In this document: piece by piece, positions 10,509 through 18,929 of the stretch
Numbering within the stretch: position 1 is the stretch's first letter
Layout: every line of letters begins with the position of its first letter
NCBI RefSeq assembly: GCF_900110415.1
Contig: NZ_FODR01000004.1
Location: forward strand, 310,001-374,000
Source of the DNA: Mucilaginibacter sp. OK283
GTDB lineage: Bacteria > Bacteroidota > Bacteroidia > Sphingobacteriales > Sphingobacteriaceae
Length of the DNA stretch: 64,000 nucleotides
Reading direction: 5' to 3'
Program-made: the position numbers and the translations under genes
The notes under the pieces: model-generated
Databases searched by the model: none
Told to the model about the DNA's origin: nothing
What the model saw: the letters and a program-made list of their open reading frames with translations, nothing else

Positions 10509-11708
10509 ATGATGTTGCTTATCCTGTCTTCCAAAAAAATCCAAACAAAACATTTTTTTAATGTCCTGTATTTATTGCCGGCCATTGTTTTAGTAACTTC
10601 ATCTTGTGGTAATAAAAATACACAAGCCGCCAGCCAGGGACAGCAGGTATTGGATTACAAAGTAGTTCAGGTACAACCACGCCAGGCCACGTTAAATGTT
10701 GATTATCCCGCAAGTATACAGGGGCAGCAAAATATAGAGATAAGGCCTAAGGTGGATGGTTATGTTGAAAAAATTTATGTTGATGAAGGCTCCATTGTAA
10801 CCCAAGGGCAATTGCTGTTTAAGATAAACGCCCCGCAATATGAGCAGGAGGTGCGTACTGCCGAGGCAGGTATTAAAACCGCCGAAGCTGATCTGGCACT
10901 GGCTAAAATGCAATTGAATAAGGTAAAACCACTGGTTGAGAAAGACATCATTAGCCATTATGAACTGGAATCTGCCGAGTATACACAACAATCAAAAGCG
11001 GCGGCGCTGGCCCAGGCCAAAGCCGCGTTGGTAAATGCCAAAGTGAATTTAGGGTACACCACCATCACCAGCCCCGTGAATGGCGTTATAGGCGCGTTGC
11101 CGTACAAATTGGGCAGCCTGGTAACCAGCAGCACAACAGACCCGCTTACTACGGTTTACAATACCTCAAATGTTTACGTATACTTTGCCCTGAACGAGAA
11201 GCAACTGCTTGGTTTTAGTCGCGACAGTACAGCTAAAACATCTTTTAAAACCAAATTGAACCAGTTGCCCCCGGTTTCGCTCATATTGCCCGATGGCAGT
11301 ACTTATGAGCATGTCGGTAAAGTTGAGACCGTGAATGGTTTAATTAACACCGCAACCGGCGCAGCCAATGTACGTGCCGATTTTGCAAACCCGCGCGGCC
11401 TTATCCGCAGTGGCAGCAGTGCGGTAGTACGCATCCCTAATGTTGTAAAATCGGCTTTACTGGTGCCCGAAAGCGCCACTTATGAATTACAGGACAAACG
11501 CTTTGTTTACGTAGTTGATGATCAGCATAAAATAAAAAATGTAGCCATTAAAGTGATGGATAATACGGCCGGCCAATTTTATGTAGTTACCGATGGCTTA
11601 AAGGCCGGCGATAAAATTGTGCTGGAAAGTTCGGGTAACCTGCAGGATGGTACCGAAATTAAGCCAAATGAAGTTAGCGCCGGGTCGGTTTACGGCGGCG
11701 TTAAATAA
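10509..11708 (+). CDS. RND efflux periplasmic adaptor subunit (AcrA/MexA-like)
   Basis: A 399-residue membrane-fusion protein bridging the inner-membrane RND pump and the outer-membrane channel. It has an N-terminal hydrophobic segment ending in a lipobox-like TSSC (C33), a lipoyl/barrel-sandwich half-motif (IRPKVDGYVEKIYVDEGSIV), an alpha-helical hairpin rich in A/K/Q (about 115-180), the second lipoyl half (TTITSPVNGVIG) and beta-barrel domains. It is first in a three-gene operon with the pump 41 bp downstream and the channel after that. Adjacent ATGs at 10509 and 10512 make the exact start uncertain by a codon. The exported drug or metabolite cannot be inferred. Confidence 0.95.
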   Translation: MMLLILSSKKIQTKHFFNVLYLLPAIVLVTSSCGNKNTQAASQGQQVLDYKVVQVQPRQATLNVDYPASIQGQQNIEIRPKVDGYVEKIYVDEGSIVTQGQLLFKINAPQYEQEVRTAEAGIKTAEADLALAKMQLNKVKPLVEKDIISHYELESAEYTQQSKAAALAQAKAALVNAKVNLGYTTITSPVNGVIGALPYKLGSLVTSSTTDPLTTVYNTSNVYVYFALNEKQLLGFSRDSTAKTSFKTKLNQLPPVSLILPDGSTYEHVGKVETVNGLINTATGAANVRADFANPRGLIRSGSSAVVRIPNVVKSALLVPESATYELQDKRFVYVVDDQHKIKNVAIKVMDNTAGQFYVVTDGLKAGDKIVLESSGNLQDGTEIKPNEVSAGSVYGGVK

Positions 11709-11749
11709 TAGCGTTTCTTATCCCTCAATTCATTTACAACAGCTATACT

Positions 11750-14700
11750 ATGCTTAAAAGATTTATAGAACGCCCGGTACTATCCACCGTAATTTCGGTT
11801 TTGCTGGTAATACTGGGTATTTTAGGGTTAATAAACTTACCAATTTCGCAATATCCGGATATTGCACCGCCTACCGTACAGGTAGAGGCCTTTTATAGCG
11901 GCGCCAACGCCGATGTAGTGCTCAAAAGTGTGATTATCCCGATGGAGGAGCAGATAAATGGGGTGGAGAACATGACCTACATGACTTCATCTGCCAGTAA
12001 CGATGGTTCGGCATCTATCACCGTATACTTTAAGGTGGGCACCAATCCCGACCTTGCCGCGGTAAACGTGCAAAACAGGGTATCGCGTGCTACAAGTTTG
12101 CTGCCGTTGGTGGTTACGCAATCGGGTGTTACGGTAGCAAAAAGTCAGAGCAGTAACCTGATTATTTTCTCGTTATATAGCGAGAATAAAACTTACGACG
12201 AAACTTTTCTGCAAAATTATGCCAAAATAAACCTGGTACCGCAAATTCAGCGTGTTACCGGGGTTGGTAATGCCAACGTGTTTGGCTCAAAAGATTATTC
12301 GATGCGCATTTGGCTAAAACCCGATGTGATGTCGCGCTATAATCTTATACCTGATGATATTACCGAAGCGCTCAACGAACAGAACATAGAAGCCGCCCCG
12401 GGTAAATTTGGCGAAAACAGCAAACAATCCTTTCAGTACGTTATCCGCTATAAAGGCCGGCTAAAAACCGCCGCCGAATTTGGCGATATCATCATCAAAT
12501 CGGTAGGCAACGGGCAGCTGCTGCGCCTGAATGATGTGGCGCGTGTTGAGTTGGGTTCTTTAGATTATTCTTTCGAGATACAAACCAACAGGTTGCCTTC
12601 GGTAGGGGTGGCTATCAGCCAAACAGCAGGGTCAAACGCCCGCGATGTGATCAACGAATCGAAAAAGATCCTGGAGGCCGCTGCCGAAAAATTCCCTAAG
12701 GGTATGAAAATAACTTACCTGGTTGATGCCAACAGTTTCCTGGATGCCTCGATAGAAAAAGTGATCAGTACGTTGATAGAAGCATTTATCCTGGTATTTA
12801 TAGTAGTATTTGTGTTTTTGCAGGATTTTAGGTCAACATTAATCCCGGCTATAGCGGTGCCTGTGGCTATTGTGGGCACCTTCTTTTTCCTTAACCTGTT
12901 TGGCTTCACCATTAACCTGCTTACGCTTTTTGCCCTGGTGCTGGCCATAGGTATTGTAGTAGATGACGCCATTGTGGTGGTAGAAGCTGTGCACGCCAAG
13001 CTTGATCAGGGTTATAAATCGGCCCGGAAAGCATCTGTAGATGCCATGAACGAAATTTCGGGCGCTATCGTTTCCATCACGCTGGTTATGTCGGCGGTAT
13101 TTTTACCGGTTACGTTTATTTCGGGCTCAACAGGCGTATTTTATAAGCAGTTTGGTATTACGCTGGCTGTAGCCATTTTGCTATCGGCAGTAAACGCCCT
13201 AACCTTAAGCCCGGCATTGTGCGCGTTATTTTTAAAGCCACATGAAAAAGGGACAAAAAAACATGGTTTCATCAACCATTTTTATGTGGTGTTTAATACC
13301 TCGTTTGATGCGGTAACCAACAAATATAAAAAATCGGTAAGCTTTTTGGCAGGTCGTAAATGGATTGCCCTTGCAGCGGTGGTGGTGTTTTCGTCCATCC
13401 TGATTTACCTGGTAAAAACAACCCCATCCAGCTTTGTGCCCAATGAAGACCAGGGGACAGTGTTTGCCGCCATCAGCTTGCCGCCGGCCTCGTCAATGGA
13501 ACGTACCGATGCTGTTGCCAATAAGATAGACAGTATCGGCCATACCATCCCATCGGTAGTTAATACGCTTAAATTGGTGGGCTTTAACTTTATTGCCGGC
13601 TCGGGCAGTGCATACGCCATGGTGATTATGAAGCTGAAGGGCTGGGATCAACGTAAAGAAAAAAGCCAAAGCCTGCAAAGCATTATTGGCCAGCTTTCGG
13701 CCAAAACAAGCGGTATGCGGGAAGCCAACGTGTTTTACTTTTCGCCGCCAACCTTACAGGGGTTTGGTAACAGCGATGGTTTTGAATTTCAGCTACAGGA
13801 TAAAGGCGGGCATACTGTTGATGAATTGTATAAGGTAAGTAATACCTTCCAGGCGGCGTTAAAAAAACGTAAGGAGATCCAAAACCTTAATTCATCATTT
13901 AATCCAAACTTCCCACAGTTCCAGGTAGATGTTAATGTGGCAAAATGCAAAGAAGCTGGTGTAACCGTAACAGGCGTATTAAATACCCTGCAAGGTTATT
14001 ACGGCGGGTTATACGCATCAAACTTTAATGACTTTGGCAAGCAATACAGGGTTATGGTACAGGCAGATTATGATTACCGGGCCAACGAAATTGGCCTGAG
14101 TAAAATATTTGTACGCAATGCGGCTGGTGCCATGGCGCCAATAACATCGTTTATAACGCTGAAAAGGGTGTTTGGTCCCGAGTCTATTTCGAGGTTTAAC
14201 TTATTTACGGCCATATCGGTTTCCGGCTCGCCAAATCCGGGGTACAGTACAGGAGATGCTATAAAGGCCATTAGTGAAGTTGCCAAACAAACGCTCCCTG
14301 CCGGTTACGATTTCGAATTTTCGGGCCTTACCCGCGAGGAATTGAGCACCGGCACGCAATCGGCTTACATATTTATGCTTTGCCTGGTGTTTGTGTACTT
14401 TTTACTTAGTGCGCAATATGAAAGCTATATCCTGCCGTTCGCGGTATTATTATCGCTGCCTGTTGGTTTAGCGGGTACGTACCTTTTTGCCTGGATTTTT
14501 GACATCGGCAGTAATATTTACCTGCAAATTTCGCTCATTATGCTCATCGGTTTGCTGGCAAAGAACGCTATCCTGATAGTAGAATTTGCTTTGGAGCGAC
14601 GCCGGGCAGGTATGGATTTAATACCCGCTGCTATAGCAGGCGCCGAAGCCCGTTTGCGCCCGATTTTAATGACATCTTTTGCTTTCATATTTGGTATTAT

Positions 14701-14908
14701 GCCCTTGATGTTTTCCACAGGGGCTGGTGCAAATGGCAATAAATCCATAGGTACAGGCGCTGTGGGGGGGATGTTTGTGGGGACGGTATTTGGGGTGTTT
14801 GTTATCCCTATTCTGTTTATCATTTTTCAATCCCTGCAAGAAAAAGTTGGCCGTAAACCAAAACCCGAAGATGAAGATGATGAGGCGGAAGTAGTACCTG
14901 CCCGTTAA
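11750..14908 (+). CDS. RND efflux pump inner-membrane permease (AcrB/MexB-like, HAE1)
   Basis: A 1,052-residue proton-driven multidrug pump of the hydrophobe/amphiphile efflux-1 group. It starts with the typical MLKRFIERPVLSTVISV TM1 and has the two large periplasmic loops, twelve TM segments in two halves, and the proton-relay pair of aspartates in TM4 (GIVVDDAIVVVEAV). The second half contains GLLAKNAILIVEFA with the conserved lysine of TM10. Length is normal for the family. It works with the adaptor upstream and the channel downstream. It ends in an acidic cytoplasmic tail rich in E and D. Confidence 0.97.
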   Translation: MLKRFIERPVLSTVISVLLVILGILGLINLPISQYPDIAPPTVQVEAFYSGANADVVLKSVIIPMEEQINGVENMTYMTSSASNDGSASITVYFKVGTNPDLAAVNVQNRVSRATSLLPLVVTQSGVTVAKSQSSNLIIFSLYSENKTYDETFLQNYAKINLVPQIQRVTGVGNANVFGSKDYSMRIWLKPDVMSRYNLIPDDITEALNEQNIEAAPGKFGENSKQSFQYVIRYKGRLKTAAEFGDIIIKSVGNGQLLRLNDVARVELGSLDYSFEIQTNRLPSVGVAISQTAGSNARDVINESKKILEAAAEKFPKGMKITYLVDANSFLDASIEKVISTLIEAFILVFIVVFVFLQDFRSTLIPAIAVPVAIVGTFFFLNLFGFTINLLTLFALVLAIGIVVDDAIVVVEAVHAKLDQGYKSARKASVDAMNEISGAIVSITLVMSAVFLPVTFISGSTGVFYKQFGITLAVAILLSAVNALTLSPALCALFLKPHEKGTKKHGFINHFYVVFNTSFDAVTNKYKKSVSFLAGRKWIALAAVVVFSSILIYLVKTTPSSFVPNEDQGTVFAAISLPPASSMERTDAVANKIDSIGHTIPSVVNTLKLVGFNFIAGSGSAYAMVIMKLKGWDQRKEKSQSLQSIIGQLSAKTSGMREANVFYFSPPTLQGFGNSDGFEFQLQDKGGHTVDELYKVSNTFQAALKKRKEIQNLNSSFNPNFPQFQVDVNVAKCKEAGVTVTGVLNTLQGYYGGLYASNFNDFGKQYRVMVQADYDYRANEIGLSKIFVRNAAGAMAPITSFITLKRVFGPESISRFNLFTAISVSGSPNPGYSTGDAIKAISEVAKQTLPAGYDFEFSGLTREELSTGTQSAYIFMLCLVFVYFLLSAQYESYILPFAVLLSLPVGLAGTYLFAWIFDIGSNIYLQISLIMLIGLLAKNAILIVEFALERRRAGMDLIPAAIAGAEARLRPILMTSFAFIFGIMPLMFSTGAGANGNKSIGTGAVGGMFVGTVFGVFVIPILFIIFQSLQEKVGRKPKPEDEDDEAEVVPAR

Positions 14909-14926
14909 TTTAGTAAAAGATATAAA

Positions 14927-16333
14927 ATGAACAGACGGAGTTTTAAATATATACTGCCCTTTACGCTGCTATTCGGCGTTGTGCTATCGTGCAAAGTAAC
15001 GAAAACGTATAACCGGCCGGATATAGGCACAACCGGACTTTACCGCGATGGGCAAACTAACGATACTACCACCATAGCGGCCATGCCCTGGCAAAAAGTT
15101 TTTGCCGATACGATACTTAAATCGCTGATACAGGAAGGGTTGAATAATAACCTGGACCTTAAAACCGCTGTTCAGCGGATACTGGAGGCGCAGGCCACAT
15201 TGCAGCAAAGCAAGGCCGCGTTTTATCCATCGTTAAGCGGCAATGCCAGTGTAACCCGGTCAAAACAATCATCGGCAGGCTTAAATTATCCTGCCGGTAC
15301 CATTGTTAACACCTTAACTACTACTTACCAGGCGGGTTTAACAACCTCATGGGAGGCCGATGTTTGGGGGAAGCTGAGCAGCACCAAACGTGCGGCGTTG
15401 GCTGGTTTTTTACAAACTGATGCGGCTAAGCGGGCCGTGCAAACCCAGTTGATTGCCGATATAGCCAACAACTATTTTACCCTGTTGGCATTGGACAAAC
15501 AGCTGGAAATTACACTACAAACCCTCAAAAACCGCATTAAAGATGTGGAAACCATGAAGGAGCTTAAGGCCGGCGCGGTAGTAACCGGTGCCGCCGTGGT
15601 ACAAAGCGAAGCCAACCGCTATGCTGCCGAAGTATTCATACCCGATTTAAAACGCAGTATCCGCGAAACCGAAAATGCTTTGGATATCCTGTTATCAAGG
15701 CCGCCGGGCGCGGTAAACCGCGGCAGTTTGGCTACCCAGAACATGGCCACCGAATTACAGGCGGGCATCCCAACACAATTGCTCACTAACCGCCCGGACG
15801 TACAGCAAAGCGAATACGCTTTCCGTGCCGCGTTTGAGAATACCAACGTGGCTAAAACGTATTTTTATCCCTCGTTTACCATCACAGCTTCGGGAGGTTT
15901 ATCAACCTTACAGCTTAAAGACTTTTTTGTCAATTCCATATTTTACAATATTGCCGCAGGCCTAACCCAACCCATTTTTAACCAGGGTTTGAACAAAGCG
16001 CGTTTACGCACTGCGCAGGCGCAGCAGCAGGAAGCGCTTAACAGCTTCCAGAAAACATTGCTGGTAGCAGGGCAGGAGGTATCCAATGCATTATATGCAC
16101 ACCAAACCGCCCTTGAAAAACAGGATGCCCGCAGTAAGCAGATCATCGCTTTGCAAAAATCGGTTGAGTATACACAGGAGCTATTGCGGTACAGCTCGGC
16201 CACCAATTACACCGATGTATTAACATCCGAACAAAACCTGCTGGCAGCACAGCTAAGCGGTGTTAACGACAGACTGCAGGAGCTGCAGTCTGTCGTTAAT
16301 TTATACCGGGCATTGGGTGGAGGCTGGCAGTAG
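14927..16333 (+). CDS. Outer-membrane efflux channel lipoprotein (TolC/NodT family)
   Basis: A 468-residue channel completing the RND tripartite pump. The N-terminus is a lipoprotein signal with lipobox VLSC (C22). Two OEP repeats follow (about 60-245 and 270-465), each with long amphipathic helices and short beta segments such as YPSLSGNASV and YPSFTITASGG. LTNRPDVQQSE is the family's conserved link. The start lies 18 bp after the pump stop, so translation is probably coupled. The last codons contain a CAGACTGCAGGAGCTGCAGTCTG-like self-complementary stretch inside the coding region (about 16269-16292). Confidence 0.95.
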   Translation: MNRRSFKYILPFTLLFGVVLSCKVTKTYNRPDIGTTGLYRDGQTNDTTTIAAMPWQKVFADTILKSLIQEGLNNNLDLKTAVQRILEAQATLQQSKAAFYPSLSGNASVTRSKQSSAGLNYPAGTIVNTLTTTYQAGLTTSWEADVWGKLSSTKRAALAGFLQTDAAKRAVQTQLIADIANNYFTLLALDKQLEITLQTLKNRIKDVETMKELKAGAVVTGAAVVQSEANRYAAEVFIPDLKRSIRETENALDILLSRPPGAVNRGSLATQNMATELQAGIPTQLLTNRPDVQQSEYAFRAAFENTNVAKTYFYPSFTITASGGLSTLQLKDFFVNSIFYNIAAGLTQPIFNQGLNKARLRTAQAQQQEALNSFQKTLLVAGQEVSNALYAHQTALEKQDARSKQIIALQKSVEYTQELLRYSSATNYTDVLTSEQNLLAAQLSGVNDRLQELQSVVNLYRALGGGWQ

Positions 16334-16430
16334 TAGCGGCGGGTGTATGTTATTTTGCTATACAGGTGCGTATAAAAAGATACAGGATATTGGATAGAAG
16401 CCAAAATCCCGCGGATTGCATGAGGCAGAA

Positions 16431-16461
16431 GACTTGCGAAGTTTTTAAAACTTCGCAAGTC
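16431..16461. repeat. 31-bp perfect palindrome (REP-like)
   Basis: GACTTGCGAAGTTTT, one central T, then its exact reverse complement. The stem is 15 bp. It lies between two convergent units and has no long T tail of its own, so it fits a repeated intergenic palindrome better than a simple terminator. Its centre (GTTTT-AAAAC) resembles the one at 51219-51256. Confidence 0.65.
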
Positions 16462-16493
16462 TGAATTCGTAAAAATCCCCCTAAAACAAAAAA

Positions 16494-16513
16494 AGCTTCT
16501 TAAAAAAGAAGCT
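16494..16513 (-). terminator. Hairpin terminator for the 53-residue ORF
   Basis: Read on the minus strand: AGCTTCTT, short loop, AAGAAGCT followed by TTTTTTTGTTTT. It lies 28 bp after the small ORF's stop and supports that ORF as a real transcription unit. Confidence 0.6.
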
Positions 16514-16540
16514 CATTTTCATAGGTAGGTGATATGCTGA

Positions 16541-16702
16541 TCAGGCAATAAAGCCTGTAAATTGCTGGTTGTTAACCTGTTTATTGCCAATTAATTGTTT
16601 ATGAATAGCCTTAAGGGTTACTACTTCCCTGGTAAACAGATCAACAATTGAATTTTTGATGTGTTTAACTGTTTTTTCGGTATTGATGTGTACTATCTGC
16701 AT
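16541..16702 (-). CDS. Small hypothetical protein, 53 residues
   Basis: An ATG-to-TGA frame on the minus strand with a protein-like composition: it begins MQIVHINTEKTVKHIKN and ends QQFTGFIA, mixing an amphipathic helix-like middle (SIVDLFTREVVTLKAIHKQL) with a polar tail. No signal peptide or membrane segment. A T-tailed hairpin follows the stop by 28 bp, and the downstream response-regulator stop is on the same strand but 130 bp upstream, so it may be the last gene after the LytTR gene or an independent unit. Not recognised; no function proposed. The coding call rests on frame integrity and the terminator. Confidence 0.5.
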   Translation of the reverse strand: MQIVHINTEKTVKHIKNSIVDLFTREVVTLKAIHKQLIGNKQVNNQQFTGFIA

Positions 16703-16835
16703 GATTCAGTTAATACCAATTTCGTGCCAAAAAAGTATTGGGTTTTCTTTGTGGTTTAAATTTTATCCTGCTGCGTTTTGTAAATCGTTTTAAACCTGGG
16801 CTATGGGCGCCATTTACGTTTATGACTGGTGTTTG

Positions 16836-17570
16836 TTATTTTTTATCCCAAAGCCTGTTGGTAACCACCTGGCCAATCACCTGCTCGCGGTAATTACGGC
16901 TTATAGGGATTTTGCTGGCCTGGATAAATATCTCATTGCCTTCAATACCATCAATTTTGTTGATAGCTACAATGTATGATTTGTGCACTCTGATAAAAGC
17001 CTTGCCGGCCAGGTTTTCCTCCAGGTTTTTAAGGGATAGCATGGTTACATATTTGCCTTTCAGCGTAAAAATGTTCACATAGTTTTGCATGCCTTCTACA
17101 TAAAGGATCTCATTCAAGGGTACTTTTTCATACTTGCTGCCGCATTTAATAAAAAAGTAATCTTCCGGCTTTTCGGTTTTAATGACATCGGCTGACGCAG
17201 GTTTCGTTAGTAGCCGGTGATAATCCCGGGCTTTGCTTGCCGCCTTAAAAAAACGTTCAAAGGTGATGGGTTTAAGCAGGTAATCCAGCACATCCAGCTG
17301 AAAACTTTCCAGCGCGTAAGTAGGGTAGGCGGTAGTTATAACCACCATGGGCGGTTTTTGCATAATCTTCAAAAACTCTATCCCGTTCATTTTGGGCATC
17401 TGGATATCCAGGAAAATCAAATCGGCAGGTTGTTGGTCAAGCAGTTTCATAAGCTCAAGCGGGTTTTCGCAAGTGCCGGCCAGCCGTAAAAAATCCACCT
17501 CGCGTACGTAGTTCCCAAGCCCTTCGCGGGCCAATGGTTCATCATCAACAATTATACAATTGATATTCAT
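16836..17570 (-). CDS. LytTR-family response regulator
   Basis: A 244-residue DNA-binding response regulator. The receiver domain (about 3-118) has the acidic pair DDE near residue 10 and phospho-acceptor D55 in FLDIQMPKMNG. The LytTR domain (about 140-240) contains the FIRVHKSYIVAINKI and KIPISRNY segments used for DNA contact. The ATG at 17570 (MNINCIIVDDEP) is preferred over the upstream in-frame start because the receiver begins there and it lies 1 bp past the kinase stop. Partner of the LytS-like kinase encoded directly upstream. Targets are not evident. Confidence 0.95.
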   Translation of the reverse strand: MNINCIIVDDEPLAREGLGNYVREVDFLRLAGTCENPLELMKLLDQQPADLIFLDIQMPKMNGIEFLKIMQKPPMVVITTAYPTYALESFQLDVLDYLLKPITFERFFKAASKARDYHRLLTKPASADVIKTEKPEDYFFIKCGSKYEKVPLNEILYVEGMQNYVNIFTLKGKYVTMLSLKNLEENLAGKAFIRVHKSYIVAINKIDGIEGNEIFIQASKIPISRNYREQVIGQVVTNRLWDKK

Positions 17571-17571
17571 A

Positions 17572-18690
17572 TTAAGCCATTTGCATGGTTGGTGATATTT
17601 GGAGCACAGCAAGCGTTAGTTGTAGTTTTACCGTAAAAGTATCGGGTTGGCTGTCAATATCCAATTCATAAATGCCAGGGTACATTAAATCGAGCCTTCG
17701 TTTAACATTGGCCAGCCCTATACCGCCGTATTTTATCGCCTGGTTAGCCTCGCCGGGGGCTGTACTATTGCTTACAAACAAGCTAAGCCGCTGCCCTTCC
17801 AGTTCAAGTTTTATGCTGATCCAATTGCCCCCATTTACATGGGCCGATACGTGCTTGAAAGCGTTTTCTACAAACGTCATCAAAATAAAGGGGGCGATGC
17901 CCAGGCTGCCGGCAAAAGGTGTTGTCAACGCTATATCAGCTTGCACTTCGGTATCATGCCTCAGCCTTTCCAGTTCGATAAAATTTTCAAGATAGGCTAT
18001 TTCTTTTTGAAGGGGGATTTGCTGGTCGTTGCATTCATAAAGCTGATGCCGCAACAATTCAGAAAATTTGGCCAGCGAAGCCGAAGCCATATTGGGATTT
18101 TTGTGGATAAGGAAAAATATGGAATTGATGCTGTTAAACAAAAAATGAGGGTTAAACTGGTATTTTAAAAATTTAAGCTCGGTTTCAAGCTTCTCTTTTT
18201 CCAGCATTTGTTGCCTTTTTTGCGTTTGTGCCCACGTTTTAGTAAGCTTAATACTCATGGCAAGAGTGCTGCTGGCCACTATTGATGGCAACGGATTGGC
18301 CAGGAAAAGGGTAAAAAAGTTATGAGGCCCGCTACCATATAAATCATCCATTGTTTTGCCAGATAGAATGGCGCTTAAAAAATACCCCGGAACAATCAGC
18401 ATGGCAGCCACGATGATTGTTAATAACTCGTAAGTTATGTATTGCGCAAATTTGCCCTTTTCCATATAACGTGGCATCAAAAAATACAGGTTAAAATACG
18501 CCGCTAAAGCCTGGAATACTAGGTAAAAACTAAATTTTACCGTGTAGGGAGAGAAAAAGATGCTGCGCGCCACGCCAATAGGATCGCCCTGGGAAAATAC
18601 CCACCACAGGTAATTGTATAAAAACCAAAAAGGCAGGTGGTATAACTTATACCTGATAAGCCAGTTTTGTTTGGATTGAATTTGAGGCAT
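17572..18690 (-). CDS. LytS-type sensor histidine kinase
   Basis: A 372-residue membrane kinase. The N-terminal ~150 residues hold about four hydrophobic segments (for example 52-72, 87-110 and 126-148). A coiled linker (about 153-175) leads to the His_kinase domain with H182 in FNPHFLFNSINSI, followed by a degenerate HATPase with FILMTFVENAFKHV (N-box) and GIGLANVKRRL. It forms a two-gene operon with the LytTR regulator, whose start follows this stop by 1 bp. The pair is divergent from the outer-membrane receptor-like gene at 18930, separated by 239 bp, so it could regulate that gene; this is inference. Confidence 0.95.
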   Translation of the reverse strand: MPQIQSKQNWLIRYKLYHLPFWFLYNYLWWVFSQGDPIGVARSIFFSPYTVKFSFYLVFQALAAYFNLYFLMPRYMEKGKFAQYITYELLTIIVAAMLIVPGYFLSAILSGKTMDDLYGSGPHNFFTLFLANPLPSIVASSTLAMSIKLTKTWAQTQKRQQMLEKEKLETELKFLKYQFNPHFLFNSINSIFFLIHKNPNMASASLAKFSELLRHQLYECNDQQIPLQKEIAYLENFIELERLRHDTEVQADIALTTPFAGSLGIAPFILMTFVENAFKHVSAHVNGGNWISIKLELEGQRLSLFVSNSTAPGEANQAIKYGGIGLANVKRRLDLMYPGIYELDIDSQPDTFTVKLQLTLAVLQISPTMQMA

Positions 18691-18929
18691 AGCTAAAGAT
18701 ACAGCTAAATGAATTATTTTTTTATGGCCGTAATCTCAACGGCCTTAATTAATTGACCAAATGCACCTATTGGTGTATAACCGGTAAATTATAATAAATA
18801 CGGACCGTTTTAATCAACTTCGGCGCTTGTAATGTATTTCGTCAATCAAGGTAGTACACTGGTCAATCGGATTTTTCTGCGGTAGTTGGTTTGTATTCCT
18901 TTGGTCATACAACCTTTTGAAATTGACCT

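Noticed and set aside
16716..16730. TTGGCACG...ATTGG sigma-54-like sequence before the 53-residue ORF
   Set aside because: The distance between the GG and GG/GC elements is one base short of the sigma-54 consensus, the second element lacks GC, and it ends only 14 bp before the ATG, leaving no room for a leader.
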